This document shows, one piece after another, positions 1-12,898 of a stretch of 64,000 nt of DNA. Below the pieces are notes generated by a model that was not told the DNA's origin, searched no databases, and worked only from the letters and a program-made list of their open reading frames with translations. This DNA is from Clarkia xantiana subsp. parviflora (lineage: Eukaryota; Streptophyta; Magnoliopsida; Myrtales; Onagraceae): the NCBI GenBank assembly GCA_036873135.1, contig JAPTYO010000023.1, positions 6,955,834 through 7,019,833 on the forward strand, in the 5' to 3' direction. The translations under genes and the position numbers were made by a program. Position 1 is the first letter of the stretch, and each line of letters begins with the position of its first letter.

Positions 1-4
1 CCAC

Positions 5-786
5 TGTTGGGATCAAGATGACATGGCCTTGAACTTCTAGTAGTGAACTTAGAGGTCTCGTCGGGAGCTAACTCTTTTAGCTATCTTTCTCGACGTCTCG
101 GGTACTTAGTTTCCTTTAGGAGCTTTGTGCTAGGCGAGGATCTGAAAAGGGGTGGGGATGGCCCCTGATTCTACTCCGAAGCTTAAGTCAGTAATGAATT
201 TATGTAAGAGTATTGTAAAATATCAGAATCAAGATCTTAAAAATATTTAGAATGTTCCCTTATTTATAGGGAGAGATTACCAACTTTAAATGACGGCTAC
301 CCTCTTGGGAGGGTCTCTGTCCAGAGTCGGTTTAAGCATGTGACAAGTAGGTCGCCACCTCATCTTTCCTTAGCTGGGAAGGTTTTCCTTTGGCGGCTCA
401 AGCAGGTCGCCACCTGTCCCTTTCCTTAAGAAGGTTTCTTCATGGCGGCTAGAGCAGGTCGCCACCTGTCCCTTTCATTAAGGGGAAGGTTTCTTCATGG
501 CGTCTAGAGCAGGTCGCCACCTGTCCATTTCCTTAAGAGGAAGGTTTCTTCAGTGGTGTTTTGGCTATCGACTCGACTGGTACCTTAATAGGAGAGCCTT
601 GAGTGATTTAGTCGCCTTCTTTTGTTAGTCGTTCTTCAAAATTCGACTTCTTCATATATAGTCGTCGACCACTTGCCTTTGCCTTGTCGTTCTGAGCAGA
701 AATGGTGGACGGCTTAATTTTGTTTAGTCTCGCCTTTAGACGTACTCGACTTCATATTATCCTATCCTTTTAATCGTAACCCAACA
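5..786 (-). mobile_element. Gypsy LTR inside the first array unit (representative)
   Basis: On the plus strand it begins TGTTGGGATC and ends AACCCAACA, so the minus-strand LTR runs TGTTGGGTT...GATCCCAACA with terminal inverted repeats. A minus-strand TATA box (TATAAATA) lies near 257-268. The upstream (U3) part, about 310-560, holds four diverged copies of a roughly 58-bp subrepeat with the core CAGGTGGCGACCTG. Related LTRs occur at 21466-22270 (plus) and at 49702-50539 and 56313-57157 (minus). The primer-binding site that should follow the LTR (TTTGGCGCCG...) is missing; instead the LTR joins GTGGGAGGATGC of the next tail. Confidence 0.85.
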
Positions 787-1351
787 CTTGCCCCCGAGAC
801 TTAAGTCGTCAACTTATGAGTTCAGCACTACGATCGTACGCCGGGAAGCGAACATTGAGCTTGACCTTAGATATGAGTTCTGAGTCCGTGAGGATACTTT
901 GGGTGCCTCTTCATAAGGCTCCCAGGATCAATCACATGCTCGAGGTGAAGAAGTTTGCACCCGCCAGAATCACGAGGATTCTTTCCTAGCACAACCGAGC
1001 TGTGACCCCGTGGTCGAACGTGGCAACCGTAATATGAAGCACGCGTCATTAGCATACCTGAACTTTTAAGTTCAAAGGAATGGGATATGTCAATCATGCT
1101 ATCGCAGATTCTCATCTGGCTCAAAATGTGGATTAAAGACGAACGAGGTTCATCACGGCGATCTGCAAAATGAAGATCATGTCGAGTTACTTCGACACTA
1201 GATAATCGTTCAGCTTAATCAGGTTTATCCCTCTGATTCTTAGCCAGCCTTGCTCACTAGAGGCGTCCCTCTACCACAAGACGACCGTACCTGTGTGACG
1301 AGGTAATGCCCACATTCGACATAGTTTTGGCAGAGGATTGCATCCTCCCAC
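787..1351 (-). repeat. Tail of the array unit, with polypurine tract
   Basis: Next to the LTR, the minus strand reads CTCGGGGGCAAG, a polypurine tract in the right place to prime plus-strand synthesis of a 3' LTR; the same tract borders the LTR at 50540. The remaining bases look like untranslated 3' sequence of a gypsy element. An 85-codon open frame recurs in most units, but only because the units are near-identical; it has no recognisable domain and is not called as a gene. Confidence 0.7.
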
Positions 1352-4300
1352 TGTTGGGATCAAGATGACATGGCCTTGAACTTCTAGTAGTGAACTTAGA
1401 GGTCTCGTCGGGAGCTAACTCTTTTAGCTATCTTTCTCGACGTCTCGGGTACTTAGTTTCCTTTAGGAGCTTTGTGCTAGGCGAGGATCTGAAAAGGGGT
1501 GGGGATGGCCCCTGATTCTACTCCGAAGCTTAAGTCAGTAATGAATTTATGTAAGAGTATTGTAAAATATCAGAATCAAGATCTTAAAAATATTTAGAAT
1601 GTTCCCTTATTTATAGGGAGAGATTACCAACTTTAAATGACGGCTACCCTCTTGGGAGGGTCTCTGTCCAGAGTCGGTTTAAGCATGTGACAAGTAGGTC
1701 GCCACCTCATCTTTCCTTAGCTGGGAAGGTTTTCCTTTGGCGGCTGAAGCAGGTCGCCACCTGTCCCTTTCCTTAAGAAGGTTTCTTCATGGCGGCTAGA
1801 GCAGGTCGCCACCTGTCCCTTTCCTTAAGGGGAAGGTTTCTTCATGGCGTCTAGAGCAGGTCGCCACCTGTCCATTTCCTTAAGAGGAAGGTTTCTTCAG
1901 TGGTGTTTTGGCTATCGACTCGACTGGTACCTTAATAGGAGAGCCTTGAGTGATTTAGTCGCCTTCTTTTGTTAGTCGTTCTTCAAAATTCGACTTCTTC
2001 ATATATAGTCGTCGACCACTTGCCTTTGCCTTGTCGTTCTGAGCAGAAATGGTGGACGGCTTAATTTTGTTTAGTCTCGCCTTTAGACGTACTCGACTTC
2101 ATATTATCCTATCCTTTTAATCGTAACCCAACACTTGCCCCCGAGACTTAAGTCGTCAACTTATGAGTTCAGCACTACGATCGTACGCCGGGAAGCGAAC
2201 ATTGAGCTTGACCTTAGATATGAGTTCTGAGTCCGTGAGGATACTTTGGGTGCCTCTTCATAAGGCTCCCAGGATCAATCACATGCTCGAGGTGAAGAAG
2301 TTTGCACCCGCCAGAATCACGAGGATTCTTTCCTAGCACAACCGAGCTGTGACCCCGTGGTCGAACGTGGCAACCGTAATATGAAGCACGCGTCATTAGC
2401 ATACCTGAACTTTTAAGTTCAAAGGAATGGGATATGTCAATCATGCTATCGCAGATTCTCATCTGGCTCAAAATGTGGATTAAAGACGAACGAGGTTCAT
2501 CACGGCGATCTGCAAAATGAAGATCATGTCGAGTTACTTCGACACTAGATAATCGTTCAGCTTAATCAGGTTTATCCCTCTGATTCTTAGCCAGCCTTGC
2601 TCACTAGAGGCGTCCCTCTACCACAAGACGACCGTACCTGTGTGACGAGGTAATGCCCACATTCGACATAGTTTTGGCAGAGGATTGCATCCTCCCACTG
2701 TTGGGATCAAGATGACATGGCCTTGAACTTCTAGTAGTGAACTTAGAGGTCTCGTCGGGAGCTAACTCTTTTAGCTATCTTTCTCGACGTCTCGGGTACT
2801 TAGTTTCCTTTAGGAGCTTTGTGCTAGGCGAGGATCTGAAAAGGGGTGGGGATGGCCCCTGATTCTACTCCGAAGCTTAAGTCAGTAATGAATTTATGTA
2901 AGAGTATTGTAAAATATCAGAATCAAGATCTTAAAAATATTTAGAATGTTCCCTTATTTATAGGGAGAGATTACCAACTTTAAATGACGGCTACCCTCTT
3001 GGGAGGGTCTCTGTCCAGAGTCGGTTTAAGCATGTGACAAGTAGGTCGCCACCTCATCTTTCCTTAGCTGGGAAGGTTTTCCTTTGGCGGCTGAAGCAGG
3101 TCGCCACCTGTCCCTTTCCTTAAGAAGGTTTCTTCATGGCGGCTAGAGCAGGTCGCCACCTGTCCCTTTCCTTAAGGGGAAGGTTTCTTCATGGCGTCTA
3201 GAGCAGGTCGCCACCTGTCCATTTCCTTAAGAGGAAGGTTTCTTCAGTGGTGTTTTGGCTATCGACTCGACTGGTACCTTAATAGGAGAGCCTTGAGTGA
3301 TTTAGTCGCCTTCTTTTGTTAGTCGTTCTTCAAAATTCGACTTCTTCATATATAGTCGTCGACCATTTGCCTTTGCCTTGTCGTTCTGAGCAGAAATGGT
3401 GGACGGCTTAATTTTGTTTAGTCTCGCCTTTAGACGTACTCGACTTCATATTATCCTATCCTTTTAATCGTAACCCAACACTTGCCCCGGAGACTTAAGT
3501 CGTCAACTTATGAGTTCAGCACTACGATCGTACGCCGGGAAGCGAACATTGAGCTTGACCTTAGATATGAGTTCTGAGTCCGTGAGGATACTTTGGGTGC
3601 CTCTTCATAAGGCTCCCAGGATCAATCACATGCTCGAGGTGAAGAAGTTTGCACCCGCCAGAATCACGAGGATTCTTTCCTAGCACAACCGAGCTGTGAC
3701 CCCGTGGTCGAACGTGGCAACCGTAATATGAAGCACGCGTCATTAGCATACCTGAACTTTTAAGTTCAAAGGAATGGGATATGTCAATCATGCTATCGCA
3801 GATTCTCATCTGTCTCAAAATGTGGATTAAAGACGAACGAGGTTCATCACGGCGATCTGCAAAATGAAGATCATGTCGAGTTACTTCGACACTAGATAAT
3901 CGTTCAGCTTAATCAGGTTTATCCCTCTGATTCTTAGCCAGCCTTGCTCACTAGAGGCGTCCCTCTACCACAAGACGACCGTACCTGTGTGACGAGGTAA
4001 TGCCCACATTCGACATAGTTTTGGCAGAGGATTGCATCCTCCCACTGTTGGGATCAAGATGACATGGCCTTGAACTTCTAGTAGTGAACTTAGAGGTCTC
4101 GTCGGGAGCTAACTCTTTTAGCTATCTTTCTCGACGTCTCGGGTACTTAGTTTCCTTTAGGAGCTTTGTGCTAGGCGAGGATCTGAAAAGGGGTGGGGAT
4201 GGCCCCTGATTCTACTCCGAAGCTTAAGTCAGTAATGAATTTATGTAAGAGTATTGTAAAATATCAGAATCAAGATCTTAAAAATATTTAGAATGTTCCC

Positions 4301-7300
4301 TTATTTATAGGGAGAGATTACCAACTTTAAATGACGGTTACCCTCTTGGGAGGGTCTCTGCTCAGAGTCGGTTTAAGCATGTGACAAGTAGGTCGCCACC
4401 TCATCTTTCCTTAGCTGGGAAGGTTTTCCTTTGGCGGCTGAAGCAGGTCGCCACCTGTCCCTTTCCTTAAGAAGGTTTCTTCATGGCGGCTAGAGCAGGT
4501 CGCCACCTGTCCCTTTCCTTAAGGGGAAGGTTTCTTCATGGCGGCTAGAGCAGGTCGCCACCTGTCCATTTCCTTAAGAGGAAGGTTTCTTCAGTGGTGT
4601 TTTGGCTATCGACTCGACTGGTACCTTAATAGGAGAGCCTTGAGTGATTTAGTCGCCTTCTTTTGTTAGTCGTTCTTCAAAATTCGACTTCTTCATATAT
4701 AGTCGTCGACCATTTGCCTTTGCCTTGTCGTTCTGAGCAGAAAGGGTGGACGACTTAATTTTGTTTAGTCTCGCCTTTAGACGTACTCGACTTCATATTA
4801 TCCTATCCTTTTAATCGTAACCCAACACTTGCCCCCGAGACTTAAGTCGTCAACTTATGAGTTCAGCACTACGATCGTACGCCGGGAAGCGAACATTGAG
4901 CTTGACCTTAGATATGAGTTCTGAGTCTGTGAGGATACTTTGGGTGCCTCTTCATAAGGCTCCCAGGATCAATCACATGCTCGAGGTGAAGAAGTTTGCA
5001 CCCGCCAGAATCACGAGGATTCTTTCCTAGCACAACCGAGCTGTGACCCCGTGGTCGAACGTGGCAACCGTAATATGAAGCACGCGTCATTAGCATACCT
5101 GAACTTTTAAGTTCAAAGGAATGGGATATGTCAATCATGCTATCGCAGATTCTCATCTGGCTCAAAATGTGGATTAAAGACGAACGAGGTTCATCACGGC
5201 GATCTGCAAAATGAAGATCATGTCGAGTTACTTCGACACTAGATAATCGTTCAGCTTAATCAGGTTTATCCCTCTGATTCTTAGCCAGCCTTGCTCAGTA
5301 GAGGCGTCCCTCTACCACAAGACGACCGTACCTGTGTGACGAGGTAATGCCCACATTCGACATAGTTTTGGCAGAGGATTGCATCCTCCCACTGTTGGGA
5401 TCAAGATGACATGGCCTTGAACTTCTAGTAGTGAACTTAGAGGTCTCGTCGGGAGCTAACTCTTTTAGCTATCTTTCTCGACGTCTCGGGTACTTAGTTT
5501 CCTTTAGGAGCTTTGTGCTAGGCGAGGATCTGGAAAGGGGTGGGGATGGCCCCTGATTCTACTCCGAAGCTTAAGTCAGTAATGAATTTATGTAAGAGTA
5601 TTGTAAAATATCAGAATCAAGATCTTAAAAATATTTAGAATGTTCCCTTATTTATAGGGAGAGATTACCAACTTTAAATGACGGCTACCCTCTTGGGAGG
5701 GTCTCTGTCCAGAGTCGGTTTAAGCATGTGACAAGTAGGTCGCCACCTCATCTTTCCTTAGCTGGGAAGGTTTTCCTTTGGCGGCTGAAGCAGGTCGCCA
5801 CCTGTCCCTTTCCTTAAGAAGGTTTCTTCATGGCGGCTAGAGCAGGTCGCCACCTGTCCCTTTCCTTAAGGGGAAGGTTTCTTCATGGCGTCTAGAGCAG
5901 GTCGCCACCTGTCCATTTCCTTAAGAGGAAGGTTTCTTCAGTGGTGTTTTGGCTATCGACTCGACTGGTACCTTAATAGGAGAGCCTTGAGTGATTTAGT
6001 CGCCTTCTTTTGTTAGTCGTTCTTCAAAATTCGACTTCTTCATATATAGTCGTCGACCATTTGCCTTTGCCTTGTCGTTCTGAGCAGAAATGGTGGACGG
6101 CTTAATTTTGTTTAGTCTCGCCTTTAGACGTACTCGACTTCATATTATCCTATCCTTTTAATCGTAACCCAACACTTGCCCCGGAGACTTAAGTCGTCAA
6201 CTTATGAGTTCAGCACTACGATCGTACGCCGGGAAGCGAACATTGAGCTTGACCTTAGATATGAGTTCTGAGTTCGTGAGGATACTTTGGGTGCCTCTTC
6301 ATAAGGCTCCCAGGATCAATCACATGCTCGAGGTGAAGAAGTTTGCACCCGCCAGAATCACGAGGATTCTTTCCTAGCACAACCGAGCTGTGACCCCGTG
6401 GTCGAACGTGGCAACCGTAATATTAAGCACGCGTCATTAGCATACCTGAACTTTTAAGTTCAAAGGAATGGCATATGTCAATCATGCTATCGCAGATTCT
6501 CATCTGGCTCAAAATGTGGATTAAAGACGAACGAGGTTCATCACGGCGATCTCCAAAATGAAGATCATGTCGAGTTACTTCGACACTAGATAATCGTTCA
6601 GCTTAATCAGGTTTATCCCTCTGATTCTTAGCCAGCCTTGCTCACTAGAGGCGTCCCTCTACCACAAGACGGCCGTACCTGTGTGACGAGGTAATGCCCA
6701 CATTCGACATAGTTTTGGCAGAGGATTGCATCCTCCCACTGTTGGGATCAAGATGACATGGCCTTGAACTTCTAGTAGTGAACTTGGAGATCTCGTCGGG
6801 AGCTAACTCTTTTAGCTATCTTTCTCGACGTCTCGGGTACTTAGTTTCCTTTAGGAGCTTTGTGCTAGGCGAGGATCTGAAAAGGGGTGGGGATGGCCCC
6901 TGATTCTACTCCGAAGCTTAAGTCAGTAATGAATTTATGTAAGAGTATTGTAAAATATCAGAATCAAGATCTTAAAAATATTTAGAATGTTCCCTTATTT
7001 ATAGGGAGAGATTACCAACTTTAAATGATGGCTACCCTCTTGGGAGGGTCTCTGTCCAGAGTCGGTTTAAGCATGTGACAAGTAGGTCGCCACCTCATCT
7101 TTCCTTAGCTGGGAAGGTTTTCCTTTGGCGGCTGAAGCAGGTCGCCACCTGTCCCTTTCCTTAAGAAGGTTTCTTCATGGCGGCTAGAGCAGGTCGCCAC
7201 CTGTCCCTTTCCTTAAGGGGAAGGTTTCTTCATGGCGGCTAGAGCAGGTCGCCACCTGTCCATTTCCTTAAGAGGAAGGTTTCTTCAGTGGTGTTTTGGC

Positions 7301-10300
7301 TATCGACTCGACTGGTACCTTAATAGGAGAGCCTTGAGTGATTTAGTCGCCTTCTTTTGTTAGTCGTTCTTCAAAATTCGACTTCTTCATATATAGTCGT
7401 CGACCATTTGCCTTTGCCTTGTCGTTCTGAGCAGAAATGGTGGACGGCTTAATTTTGTTTAGTCTCGCCTTTAGACGTACTCGACTTCATATTATCCTAT
7501 CCTTTTAATCGTAACCCAACACTTGCCCCCGAGACTTAAGTCGTCAACTTATGAGTTCAGCACTACGATCGTACGCCGGGAAGCGAACATTGAGCTTGAC
7601 CTTAGATATGAGTTCTGAGTCCGTGAGGATACTTTGGGTGCCTCTTCATAAGGCTCCCAGGATCAATCACATGCTCGAGGTGAAGAAGTTTGCACCCGCC
7701 AGAATCACGAGGATTCTTTCCTAGCACAACCGAGCTGTGACCCCGTGGTCGAACGTGGCAACCGTAATATGAAGCACGCGTCATTAGCATACCTGAACTT
7801 TTAAGTTCAAAGGAATGGGATATGTCAATCATGCTATCGCAGATTCTCATCTGGCTCAAAATGTGGATTAAAGACGAACGAGGTTCATCACGGCGATCTG
7901 CAAAATGAAGATCATGTCGAGTTACTTCGACACTAGATAATCGTTCAGCTTAATCAGGTTTATCCCTCTGATTCTTAGCCAGCCTTGCTCACTAGAGGCG
8001 TCCCTCTACCACAAGACGACCGTACCTGTGTGACGAGGTAATGCCCACATTCGACATAGTTTTGGCAGAGGATTGCATCCTCCCACTGTTGGGATCAAGA
8101 TGACATGGCCTTGAACTTCTAGTAGTGAACTTAGAGGTCTCGTCGGGAGCTAACTCTTTTAGCTATCTTTCTCGACGTCTCGGGTACTTAGTTTCCTTTA
8201 GGAGCTTTGTGCTAGGCGAGGATCTGAAAAGGGGTGGGGATGGCCCCTGATTCTACTCCGAAGCTTAAGTCAGTAATGAATTTATGTAAGAGTATTGTAA
8301 AATATCAGAATCAAGATCTTAAAAATATTTAGAATGTTCCCTTATTTATAGGGAGAGATTACCAACTTTAAATGACGGCTACCCTCTTGGGAGGGTCTCT
8401 GTCCAGAGTCGGTTTAAGCATGTGACAAGTAGGTCGCCACCTCATCTTTCCTTAGCTGGGAAGGTTTTCCTTTGGCGGCTGAAGCAGGTCGCCACCTGTC
8501 CCTTTCCTTAAGAAGGTTTCTTCATGGCGGCTAGAGCAGGTCGCCACCTGTCCGTTTCCTTAAGGGGAAGGTTTCTTCATGGCGGCTAGAGCAGGTCGCC
8601 ACCTGTCCATTTCCTTAAGAGGAAGGTTTCTTCAGTGGTGTTTTGGCTATCGACTCGACTGGTACCTTAATAGGAGAGCCTTGAGTGATTTAGTCGCCTT
8701 CTTTTGTTAGTCGTTCTTCAAAATTCGACTTCTTCATATATAGTCGTCGACCATTTGCCTTTGCCTTGTCGTTCTGAGCAGAAATGGTGGACGGCTTAAT
8801 TTTGTTTAGTATCGCCTTTAGACGTACTCGACTTCATATTATCCTATCCTTTTAATCGTAACCCAACACTTGCCCCCGAGACTTAAGTCGTCAACTTATG
8901 AGTTCAGCACTACGATCGTACGCCGGGAAGCGAACATTGAGCTTGACCTTAGATATGAGTTCTGAGTCCGTGAGGATACTTTGGGTGCCTCTTCATAAGG
9001 CTCCCAGGATCAATCACATGCTCGAGGTGAAGAAGTTTGCACCCGCCAGAATCACGAGGATTCTTTCCTAGCACAACCGAGCTGTGACCCCGTGGTCGAA
9101 CGTGGCAACCGTAATATGAAGCACGCGTCATTAATATACCTGAACTTTTAAGTTCAAAGGAATGGGATATGTCAATCATGCTATCGCAGATTCTCATCTG
9201 GCTCAAAATGTGGATTAAAGACGAACGAGGTTCATCACGGCGATCTGCAAAATGAAGATCATGTCGAGTTACTTCGACACTAGATAATCGTTCAGCTTAA
9301 TCAGGTTTATCCCTCTGATTCTTAGCCAGCCTTGCTCACTAGAGGCGTCCCTCTACCACAAGACGACCGTACCTGTGTGACGAGGTAATGCCCACATTCG
9401 ACATAGTTTTGGCAGAGGATTGCATCCTCCCACTGTTAGGATCAAGATGACATGGCCTTGAACTTCTAGTAGTGAACTTAGAGGTCTCGTCGGGAGCTAA
9501 CTCTTTTAGATATCTTTCTCGACGTCTCGGGTACTTAGTTTCCTTTAGGAGCTTTGTGCTAGGCGAGGATCTGAAAAGGGGTGGGGATGGCCCCTGATTC
9601 TACTCCGAAGCTTAAGTCAGTAATGAATTTATGTAAGAGTATTGTAAAATATCAGAATCAAGATCTTAAAAATATTTAGAATGTTCCCTTATTTATAGGG
9701 AGAGATTACCAACTTTAAATGACGGCTACCCTCTTGGGAGGGTCTCTGTCCAGAGTCGGTTTAAGCATGTGACAAGTAGGTCGCCACCTCATCTTTCCTT
9801 AGCTGGGAAGGTTTTCCTTTGGCGGCTGAAGCAGGTCGCCACCTGTCCCTTTCCTTAAGAAGGTTTCTTCATGGCGGCTAGAGCAGGTCGCCACCTGTCC
9901 GTTTCCTTAAGGGGAAGGTTTCTTCATGGCGGCTAGAGCAGGTCGCCACCTGTCCATTTCCTTAAGAGGAAGGTTTCTTCAGTGGTGTTTTGGCTATCGA
10001 CTCGACTGGTACCTTAATAGGAGAGCCTTGAGTGATTTAGTCGCCTTCTTTTGTTAGTCGTTCTTCAAAATTCGACTTCTTCATATATAGTCGTCGACCA
10101 TTTGCCTTTGCCTTGTCGTTCTGAGCAGAAATGGTGGACGGCTTAATTTTGTTTAGTATCGCCTTTAGACGTACTCGACTTCATATTATCCTATCCTTTT
10201 AATCGTAACCCAACACTTGCCCCCGAGACTTAAGTCGTCAACTTATGAGTTCAGCACTACGATCGTACGCCGGGAAGCGAACATTGAGCTTGACCTTAGA

Positions 10301-10780
10301 TATGAGTTCTGAGTCCGTGAGGATACTTTGGGTGCCTCTTCATAAGGCTCCCAGGATCAATCACATGCTCGAGGTGAAGAAGTTTGCACCCGCCAGAATC
10401 ACGAGGATTCTTTCCTAGCACAACCGAGCTGTGACCCCGTGGTCGAACGTGGCAACCGTAATATGAAGCACGCGTCATTAATATACCTGAACTTTTAAGT
10501 TCAAAGGAATGGGATATGTCAATCATGCTATCGCAGATTCTCATCTGGCTCAAAATGTGGATTAAAGACGAACGAGGTTCATCACGGCGATCTGCAAAAT
10601 GAAGATCATGTCGAGTTACTTCGACACTAGATAATCGTTCAGCTTAATCAGGTTTATCCCTCTGATTCTTAGCCAGCCTTGCTCACTAGAGGCGTCCCTC
10701 TACCACAAGACGACCGTACCTGTGTGACGAGGTAATGCCCACATTCGACATAGTTTTGGCAGAGGATTGCATCCTCCCAC

Positions 10781-11562
10781 TGTTAGGATCAAGATGACAT
10801 GGCCTTGAACTTCTAGTAGTGAACTTAGAGGTCTCGTCGGGAGCTAACTCTTTTAGATATCTTTCTCGACGTCTCGGGTACTTAGTTTCCTTTAGGAGCT
10901 TTGTGCTAGGCGAGGATCTGAAAAGGGGTGGGGATGGCCCCTGATTCTACTCCGAAGCTTAAGTCAGTAATGAATTTATGTAAGAGTATTGTAAAATATC
11001 AGAATCAAGATCTTAAAAATATTTAGAATGTTCCCTTATTTATAGGGAGAGATTACCAACTTTAAATGACGGCTACCCTCTTGGGAGGGTCTCTGTCCAG
11101 AGTCGGTTTAAGCATGTGACAAGTAGGTCGCCACCTCATCTTTCCTTAGCTGGGAAGGTTTTCCTTTGGCGGCTGAAGCAGGTCGCCACCTGTCCCTTTC
11201 CTTAAGAAGGTTTCTTCATGGCAGCTAGAGCAGGTCGCCACCTGTCCCTTTCCTTAAGGGGAAGGTTTCTTCATGGCGGCTAGAGCAGGTCGCCACCTGT
11301 CCATTTCCTTAAGAGGAAGGTTTCTTCAGTGGTGTTTTGGCTATCGACTCGACTGGTACCTTAATAGGAGAGCCTTGAGTGATTTAGTCGCCTTCTTTTG
11401 TTAATCGTTCTTCAAAATTCGACTTCTTCATATATAGTCGTCGACCATTTGCCTTTGCCTTGTCGTTCTGAGCAGAAATGGTGGACGGCTTAATTTTGTT
11501 TAGTCTCGCCTTTAGACGTACTCGACTTCATATTATCCTATCCTTTTAATCGTAACCCAACA
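10781..11562 (-). mobile_element. Last LTR of the array, probable 3' LTR of the minus-oriented Tat-like element
   Basis: This 782-bp LTR copy carries the TGTTAGG variant at its plus-strand start, shared with the unit at 9434. It is followed by the polypurine tract and by sequence (11594-11867) that no longer matches the array. This may be the real 3' LTR of the minus-oriented gypsy element whose antisense ORF and tandem array lie beyond the copia insertion. That link is an inference from layout. Confidence 0.6.
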
Positions 11563-11593
11563 CTTGCCCCCGAGACTTAAGTCGTCAACTTAT

Positions 11594-11867
11594 TTTTGTG
11601 AAGAGGAGGTCTTGACTCAAGTATAACCTCCAGGATCTACTGGCGAGATTCTGTATCCAATTTGGCCATCAATTTACAAACTTCTGACTTTTGAGGTTGA
11701 GACAGGTGTCTTTAGTCGACGTGTGGTTTGGAGAAGCTCAAGGGTCGTCTCAGTAAATTCGCAACAGATCTCTAGACAACAGTCATGTTGTCAGTAATTG
11801 CACCAATGGGTGATGACCTAGGGAAGGCTTCCTGGAGAAGTTATCCAGGCGGCGGAAACTATAGTAT
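11594..11867. other. 3' untranslated DNA of the minus-oriented gypsy element
   Basis: No gene is seen here. The segment ends in a TATAAATA-like motif that is cut by the copia insertion; the sequence resumes at 17627. It sits where the upstream region of the antisense ORF would be. Confidence 0.4.
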
Positions 11868-11872
11868 AAATA

Positions 11873-12148
11873 TATAGAGTATATAAGTTGATATGCTCAC
11901 ATTGCATCCTGTCATTTATACTTGCATTTACTTCTATCATGTCATTAGATGATTTTATAAGGTTATTATATGGTGCATATATCATGTAGTACATGTTACA
12001 TGGTGTATGCACCTTGGTGCACCAAGTTGGGCACATAGGATAGCTAGTCCTAGTTGGTGATCCTTATCACCTAGTATATATAGTTTACCTATTGCATTGT
12101 AATCCCTAATCATCAATCAACAAATGATTCAACCTACTAAAGTTATTA
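11873..12148 (+). repeat. 5' LTR of the copia element
   Basis: 276 bp, TATAG...TTATTA. It differs from the 3' LTR by a C/T near 11910 and a T/G near 11958. A TATATATAG stretch near 12075 could be the core promoter. Confidence 0.95.
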
Positions 12149-12160
12149 TGGTATCAGAGC
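12149..12160 (+). promoter_or_regulatory. Primer-binding site (initiator tRNA-Met)
   Basis: TGGTATCAGAGC abuts the 5' LTR and is complementary to the 3' end of plant initiator methionine tRNA, the usual copia primer. Confidence 0.93.
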
Positions 12161-12898
12161 CACCTCAAATGGCGGCACAACCACAAAGCTAAAGAAGACC
12201 AAGTTTCTTCAAAGTTTTGCTTTAACATTCACCTTGTTCAAGTGTGGATTTGCAACTTCAGCTTCGTGGATCATCTTTTCTACTTCAACAATCCATTTCT
12301 TACTTAAGAATGGACATATAGTAAGTGGAATTTCAAGAACTCAACACGCATAAAGTAGATCTGCACCTAGACTAAGCATAGCCAAGATGACTTAGTACTA
12401 GTTTGTTTGTTCTTGAAGAATTCAGCCTTGTTGAGCTGATTGCGTGTTTGATATTGCTATTTCCTGGAGTTTGCTTTGTTTCTCTACATTTGGATATGGA
12501 TTTTGAACATGTTTCAGCTGCGCCCCTTGCTTGATACCTGGAATTTCATTGCTTGATTTCCCTTATCTACACATTGCTCGGCTGAGGAGCATTTGTGCCT
12601 ACCTTGTGCTTTGTGTTCATATCTTCAAGAATTCTGAGCTTTCATCAATGGAGAATGGTTTCTAATCCATTTCTGTTGAATTTCAAGCTTTGAAAGTCAC
12701 AAATCTTGTTGCGGAATTGTACAAGCAATCTCATAGGGTGAGCTGGATTTTGTCCTACTATCAACAACCTTGGTGTACTACTTTTGTTTGTAGTGCAACT
12801 TGTGTATGCGATTTTGATTGGATTGTGGCAGCTGATTTCTTGGATTTGGATTCCTATTATTCACATTCCATACCTACTTGTGTTATCTGAGTTACAAA
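12161..12898 (+). other. Copia untranslated leader
   Basis: About 740 bp between primer site and gag start. It has several short open frames and upstream ATGs but no recognisable protein. Such leaders carry packaging and dimerisation signals in this class (known of the family, not shown here). Confidence 0.6.

Larger units (their letters stand above)
1..11593 (-). repeat. Tandem array of a 1,347-bp LTR-containing unit
   Basis: Eight full units begin at 5, 1352, 2699, 4046, 5393, 6740, 8087 and 9434, and a ninth, partial unit begins at 10781; the spacing is exactly 1,347 bp every time. Bases 1-4 match the end of the preceding unit, so the array continues to the left of the window. Each unit consists of a minus-oriented gypsy LTR (first 782 bp) and a 565-bp tail that starts with the polypurine tract. 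Units differ by only scattered single bases. The ninth unit leaves the consensus at about 11594, 31 bp after its LTR. No convincing gene lies in the unit. The arrangement looks like a satellite born from an LTR plus flanking retroelement DNA, probably expanded by unequal crossing-over (inference). Confidence 0.93.

Noticed and set aside
867..1124. 85-codon minus-strand ORF repeated in most array units
   Set aside because: Its conservation follows from the near-identity of all unit DNA; no domain, no start context, and lost in the unit at 5393. It lies in gypsy 3' untranslated DNA.
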